DNA from: Torulaspora globosa | Lineage: Eukaryota; Ascomycota; Saccharomycetes; Saccharomycetales; Saccharomycetaceae | Direction of reading: 5' to 3' | Length of the DNA: 64,000 nt | Assembly (NCBI RefSeq): GCF_014133895.1 | Contig: NC_050734.1 | Coordinates: forward strand, 186,001 to 250,000 | Part shown: piece by piece, positions 60,692-64,000 of the stretch | Layout: every line of letters begins with the position of its first letter | How positions within the stretch are numbered: the first letter of the stretch is position 1 | Notes under the pieces: generated by a model | Seen by the model: only the letters and a program-made list of their open reading frames with translations | What the model was told of the DNA's origin: nothing | Databases searched by the model: none | Translations under genes and position numbers: made by a program

Positions 60692-63079
60692 ATGAAGATT
60701 CCGAGTTTCAGCTGGGAAAGATTACGAGATGTGTTTTATCGTAGTAGGATTCTATGCGAATCAAAGTGGCCTGCCCTTGACGATGTTCAGTACGCTATAT
60801 CAACGACACTTATCGCAATAGAGGTTAATGAAGCTATAGAGATATATGATTACCAGGGAGAGCTTGAAGCTACGCTCGACAAGAAGGCCTTTCCTGACGT
60901 AGTTGCTTTCGAATTTGATGAGAATGATAACTTGATTATTGCGACGCCGAACTCAATTATAATGGTTCGCAGTTGGAGACCACTTAATCTCTCGAAATGT
61001 CTTCTGAAGGATGAAGTACAGGATTCAATATGGGATTTTAAACAGAGTTTGCTTGTAACAAGACAAAATCAGGACATCTATAGATATCAGAACCATAAAA
61101 TTGAGCTAATTTGCAAGAATAGCGGGCGATACACACTACTCACAAAAGAACATTGGGGCAGCGACCGAAAAAAAGCCGTCCTTTTGGATGTAAATCATGT
61201 CTTCCAGCTCGAGATAGAGGACAAATTGCTATCGAAATCCCTTCAGGACTCGCAGTGGCAAAATGTGGTCATTTCTCCGGACGGTTTAATATGCCTCTAC
61301 AGCTCAAAATTCAACAAACTACAAATATACAAGGACCCGCAGAGGATTTTGCTCGAGCACTCGTTGGATGGGGTTCCCAAAATCATCAAGTGGTGCGGTA
61401 ATGACTCTATTGCCTGTTCTTTTACGGACGAGGTAAGGCTTTACGGTCCAGAAAATTCCTATGTCACATTCTGGTATCCTCATGAGATATCGGCCTTGTT
61501 CACAGAGGCTGATGGCCTTAAGATCTTTACCGAAGAAGATGTCAGGTTCATATCTAGAGTTTCAAGTTCTACGTCAAACGCCTTCCGGGTTGGCTCAACA
61601 GAACCTGCTGCAATCTTACTGGATTCGCTGGATCTACTCGATAGTAACATATCAGGGGCAATAGAAAACCTGAAAATTATAAACCTTGAGAAGGCTGTCG
61701 AGGACTGCATTGCCGCCGCTAAGGAAGAGTTTGATCCTCACATTCAGAAGCAATTATTGAGTGCCGCTTCATTTGGTAAAGCCTCACTTGCATACAGAAG
61801 TTTTGACTCGGATAAATTCGTTCATGCTTGTGATAAAATCAGACTATTGAATCTACTGAGAGGACGAGCAATGTTTTTAACAGCGGCTGAATTTGATAGG
61901 ATAAGCCTAAATGGGATAATTGAGAGACTACTTGTGCGTCACAAGCATTATCATGCAATCGCCATTTGCAGATTGACTAAAAACCTCTCCTTTTTGCCAA
62001 AGGTATTCTCGTCCTGGGCAATAACCAAATTACAGTTATCGCCAGAATTGGAGGACGATGAACTACTGTCGCTTATTAAGGAGAAATTTTTTGACTTACA
62101 GACAAAAGCTGATGGTCATATGGCTAGAGTAGCCCATGCCGCCTTTCTTGAGGGTCGTTTCCGTTTAGCCAGAGATCTTGCTCTTCTGGAGCCGTCTACC
62201 ACCCTGAAAATATCAGAACTGCTTGGACTCGAAGATGATAATTTGGCTCTGACAGTATCTATGGAAGCCAGAAGTCCCGAGCTTACTCTTTCACTTCTTC
62301 TAAGTTTACGTGAAAGGTTAACAACAACACAGCTCATCAGACTATTGACGATCAACATGAGCAACGAACAACTATATCCATATTATAACAGAAAATATCA
62401 TTCTTTGCTCTACGATTACTATCGACAAATGGACCAATATGTTGATCTGGCCCAATTGCTCATAGCTCAGGCCAAACAGCAGGGAAGTTTAAGAGCTTTT
62501 CTGCCTCAAGTGAGGGAGCTCTATAGCAAGATTCCAAATAACCCTTTGACAAAAGAGAACACTGAGCTTCTTTTGAGGCAGGAAAAATTATACACTTATC
62601 AGGATTCTTTGAGTTCGAAATATGGACAGAATTTCATTGATATGTCGCTTGACGAGACCCTATCCAAGCTCATCGATTTGAGGCAGGAAAGACAAGCGCA
62701 AGACTTAGTCAAGAGGTTCAATGTGACGGACAAGAAATTTTACCATTTGAAGTGCAAACGTCTTATTGAAAATAAGTTATTTGAGGACCTGTATGAGTTC
62801 GCTATAAGCAGAAAATCTCCGATAGGTTATCGACCGTTCTACAATTATCTCAAAAGGAAGGGTTACAATGCAGAGGCCGTGAACTACGTTGATATGATAT
62901 CTGGAATATCATATAAACAAAAATGGGATCTATACCTAGAATGTAAGGGTTATTACGAGGCCATACGGCTTGCAGGCAAGGAGAAGGACGTGCTAGGCCT
63001 TAAAGAACTGTACAGAATTGTCCCTGCTAATGAACCCAGATTAAAAGCGGAGATAAATCAGATAATGAGCAAACTATGA
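60692..63079 (+). CDS. VPS16: Vps16, core subunit of the HOPS and CORVET tethering complexes
   Basis: 795 residues (S. cerevisiae 798). The N-terminal half is a beta-propeller (Vps16_N; MKIPSFSWERLRDVFYRS, FEFDENDNLIIATPNSI). The C-terminal half is an alpha-solenoid (Vps16_C, from about 420; FLEGRFRLARDLALLEPS) that binds the Sec1/Munc18 protein Vps33. It is required for fusion at endosome and vacuole. ATG at 60692. Convergent with CHL4 across 18 bases. Confidence 0.96.
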   Translation: MKIPSFSWERLRDVFYRSRILCESKWPALDDVQYAISTTLIAIEVNEAIEIYDYQGELEATLDKKAFPDVVAFEFDENDNLIIATPNSIIMVRSWRPLNLSKCLLKDEVQDSIWDFKQSLLVTRQNQDIYRYQNHKIELICKNSGRYTLLTKEHWGSDRKKAVLLDVNHVFQLEIEDKLLSKSLQDSQWQNVVISPDGLICLYSSKFNKLQIYKDPQRILLEHSLDGVPKIIKWCGNDSIACSFTDEVRLYGPENSYVTFWYPHEISALFTEADGLKIFTEEDVRFISRVSSSTSNAFRVGSTEPAAILLDSLDLLDSNISGAIENLKIINLEKAVEDCIAAAKEEFDPHIQKQLLSAASFGKASLAYRSFDSDKFVHACDKIRLLNLLRGRAMFLTAAEFDRISLNGIIERLLVRHKHYHAIAICRLTKNLSFLPKVFSSWAITKLQLSPELEDDELLSLIKEKFFDLQTKADGHMARVAHAAFLEGRFRLARDLALLEPSTTLKISELLGLEDDNLALTVSMEARSPELTLSLLLSLRERLTTTQLIRLLTINMSNEQLYPYYNRKYHSLLYDYYRQMDQYVDLAQLLIAQAKQQGSLRAFLPQVRELYSKIPNNPLTKENTELLLRQEKLYTYQDSLSSKYGQNFIDMSLDETLSKLIDLRQERQAQDLVKRFNVTDKKFYHLKCKRLIENKLFEDLYEFAISRKSPIGYRPFYNYLKRKGYNAEAVNYVDMISGISYKQKWDLYLECKGYYEAIRLAGKEKDVLGLKELYRIVPANEPRLKAEINQIMSKL

Positions 63080-63097
63080 GGCTAAAACGTTGCTTAT

Positions 63098-64000
63098 CTA
63101 CAAAAGACCGCCCTTTTGCGTGCAATTAATAAACTCCCCGTTAATTATCGTCCCAGAATCGGCTCCATTCTCGCCTGCCAACCAGCCAGGCACTTTTTCG
63201 ACCTGTATCAACTCTTTATCACAGAGCTCATGTAAACCGCCAAAAACGTCTTTTCCACGAAACTTGAATCTAACGGAAACTTGTCTAGAAGCTGGAGATA
63301 GGTCCTTTGTTAATGTGAACTCTACTTTTTCAACAGGTATCAGCGACGAATATTTGGAAATGTTTATTTCGCTCTCATCTGCAGATGCTGAAGGTTCCTT
63401 GTCTGGATTGTGGATGCGCTGAATGAATCTTTTTGTCTCATATGCTTTCCTTTTCATGACGCCCTCTCTCGACCCTTTGAAGCGAACCATGGCCTTCTCA
63501 TGTCGCAGTCTTTTGGCCTCTGGCAAGGAATCATCCGGCAGATCACCGCTACTCGATAGTACTCTTCTACCCCGCATTGACTCATGCCTTTCGATCTTAC
63601 CTAAAGGCGAGATTTCAAACGACACACCTGCATAGCAGGCCCAGGGTCCCAGCGCGCTTGAATGCCGTGACGCTCCCTGCAAAATCTGCAATGCCTCCAG
63701 AGATCTGACTGCAATCGTCTGATTTGGCCTTAGCATGACGGGCTCCCTCTCAGAGTAGATTTTTTGCACACTTTGCAGTATCAATTTCGCGTAAGAGTCC
63801 TCATCTGGAGAGTGTATTATGTTTGGAGAGTTCAAAGGAAATGCGATATAATAAGGACTCCTTGAGATCAGCTGATGCTCGATCGGCGCGTTCAACGACG
63901 AAGAGCCATCAAGAGACCGTGCAGGATCTGCTCGGAACTTGTTACTGTGATCGAATAACTGCACTCGGCAAATGAGCAATGGCATCTCTGGATGCTTAAA
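63098..64000 (-). CDS. CHL4: Kinetochore protein Chl4 (CENP-N family), C-terminal part cut by the window edge
   Basis: The reading frame is open to the right edge, so the start is outside the window; 300 residues are seen of an expected 450 or so. The visible part includes SPYYIAFPLNSPNIIHSP and the conserved C-terminal block VSVRFKFRGKDVFGGLHELCD, typical of Chl4. Chl4 pairs with Iml3 (CENP-L) in the Ctf19/CCAN complex at centromeres. Position beside RMD5 matches YDR254W/YDR255C, with VPS16 interleaved. The first in-frame Met seen (63985) is internal, because FKHPE precedes it in frame. Confidence 0.85.
   Translation of the reverse strand, partial: FKHPEMPLLICRVQLFDHSNKFRADPARSLDGSSSLNAPIEHQLISRSPYYIAFPLNSPNIIHSPDEDSYAKLILQSVQKIYSEREPVMLRPNQTIAVRSLEALQILQGASRHSSALGPWACYAGVSFEISPLGKIERHESMRGRRVLSSSGDLPDDSLPEAKRLRHEKAMVRFKGSREGVMKRKAYETKRFIQRIHNPDKEPSASADESEINISKYSSLIPVEKVEFTLTKDLSPASRQVSVRFKFRGKDVFGGLHELCDKELIQVEKVPGWLAGENGADSGTIINGEFINCTQKGGLL

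Overview
The window is nuclear DNA from a budding yeast of the family Saccharomycetaceae. It is gene-dense, with 42 protein-coding genes in 64 kb, and almost all are intronless. The proteins align closely, from memory, with Saccharomyces cerevisiae proteins, and one ribosomal-protein gene carries a perfect TACTAAC branch point. The gene order is that of a lineage that did not undergo the whole-genome duplication. Genes that in S. cerevisiae are split between sister regions are interleaved here in one copy each, with matching relative orientation: chromosomes XIII/XV (YMR24x/YOR31x), II/XVI (YBR16x/YPL05x) and IV/XVI (YDR48x and YDR25x/YPL04x). Duplicate pairs such as ZRC1/COT1, RPL20A/B, CSH1/SUR1 and DIG1/DIG2 are each single. 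A Torulaspora/Zygosaccharomyces/Lachancea-type genome fits, but the species cannot be fixed from the sequence alone.

Layout. 0.2-19 kb is the XIII/XV block: a SUN-family wall protein (YMR244W type), the vacuolar zinc transporter ZRC1, SFG1, SPS4, RPL20 (start codon split by an intron), DGK1, NOP58, SNU66, SLY41, YHM2, RRG7, a BIL1-like microprotein and CUS1. At 18.9-20.4 kb, exactly where this block ends, lies a dihydropyrimidinase gene that S. cerevisiae lacks, with GATA-factor sites in its promoter. 21-49 kb is the II/XVI block: GRX5, EXO5, PDR12, YSY6, TOS1, CSH1/SUR1, CDC28, IFA38, LGE1, AMN1, LEE1, ICS2, SLI15, CNS1, KTR6 and OAZ1. OAZ1 is an ornithine decarboxylase antizyme that needs a +1 ribosomal frameshift. 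48.6-64 kb is the IV/XVI block: CWC21, ARL3, PHO8, MNN9, DIG1/2, CAM1, catalase CTA1, SGF11, RMD5, ELC1, VPS16 and CHL4, the last cut by the right edge.

The genes are ordinary housekeeping and regulatory genes rather than one operon-like system. Loose functional groups are cell-cycle control (CDC28, AMN1, SLI15, SFG1, CHL4), splicing (SNU66, CUS1, CWC21), ribosome and translation (RPL20, NOP58, CAM1), Golgi/vacuole traffic and glycosylation (SLY41, ARL3, VPS16, PHO8, KTR6, MNN9, CSH1) and regulated turnover (OAZ1, RMD5, ELC1). I found no tRNA gene, transposon, LTR or centromere. The observations most worth following are the OAZ1 frameshift site, the RPL20 intron with a non-consensus 5' splice site inside the start codon, the dihydropyrimidinase at the synteny breakpoint, a TTAGGG cluster in front of ZRC1, and a GC-rich island around LEE1/ICS2.
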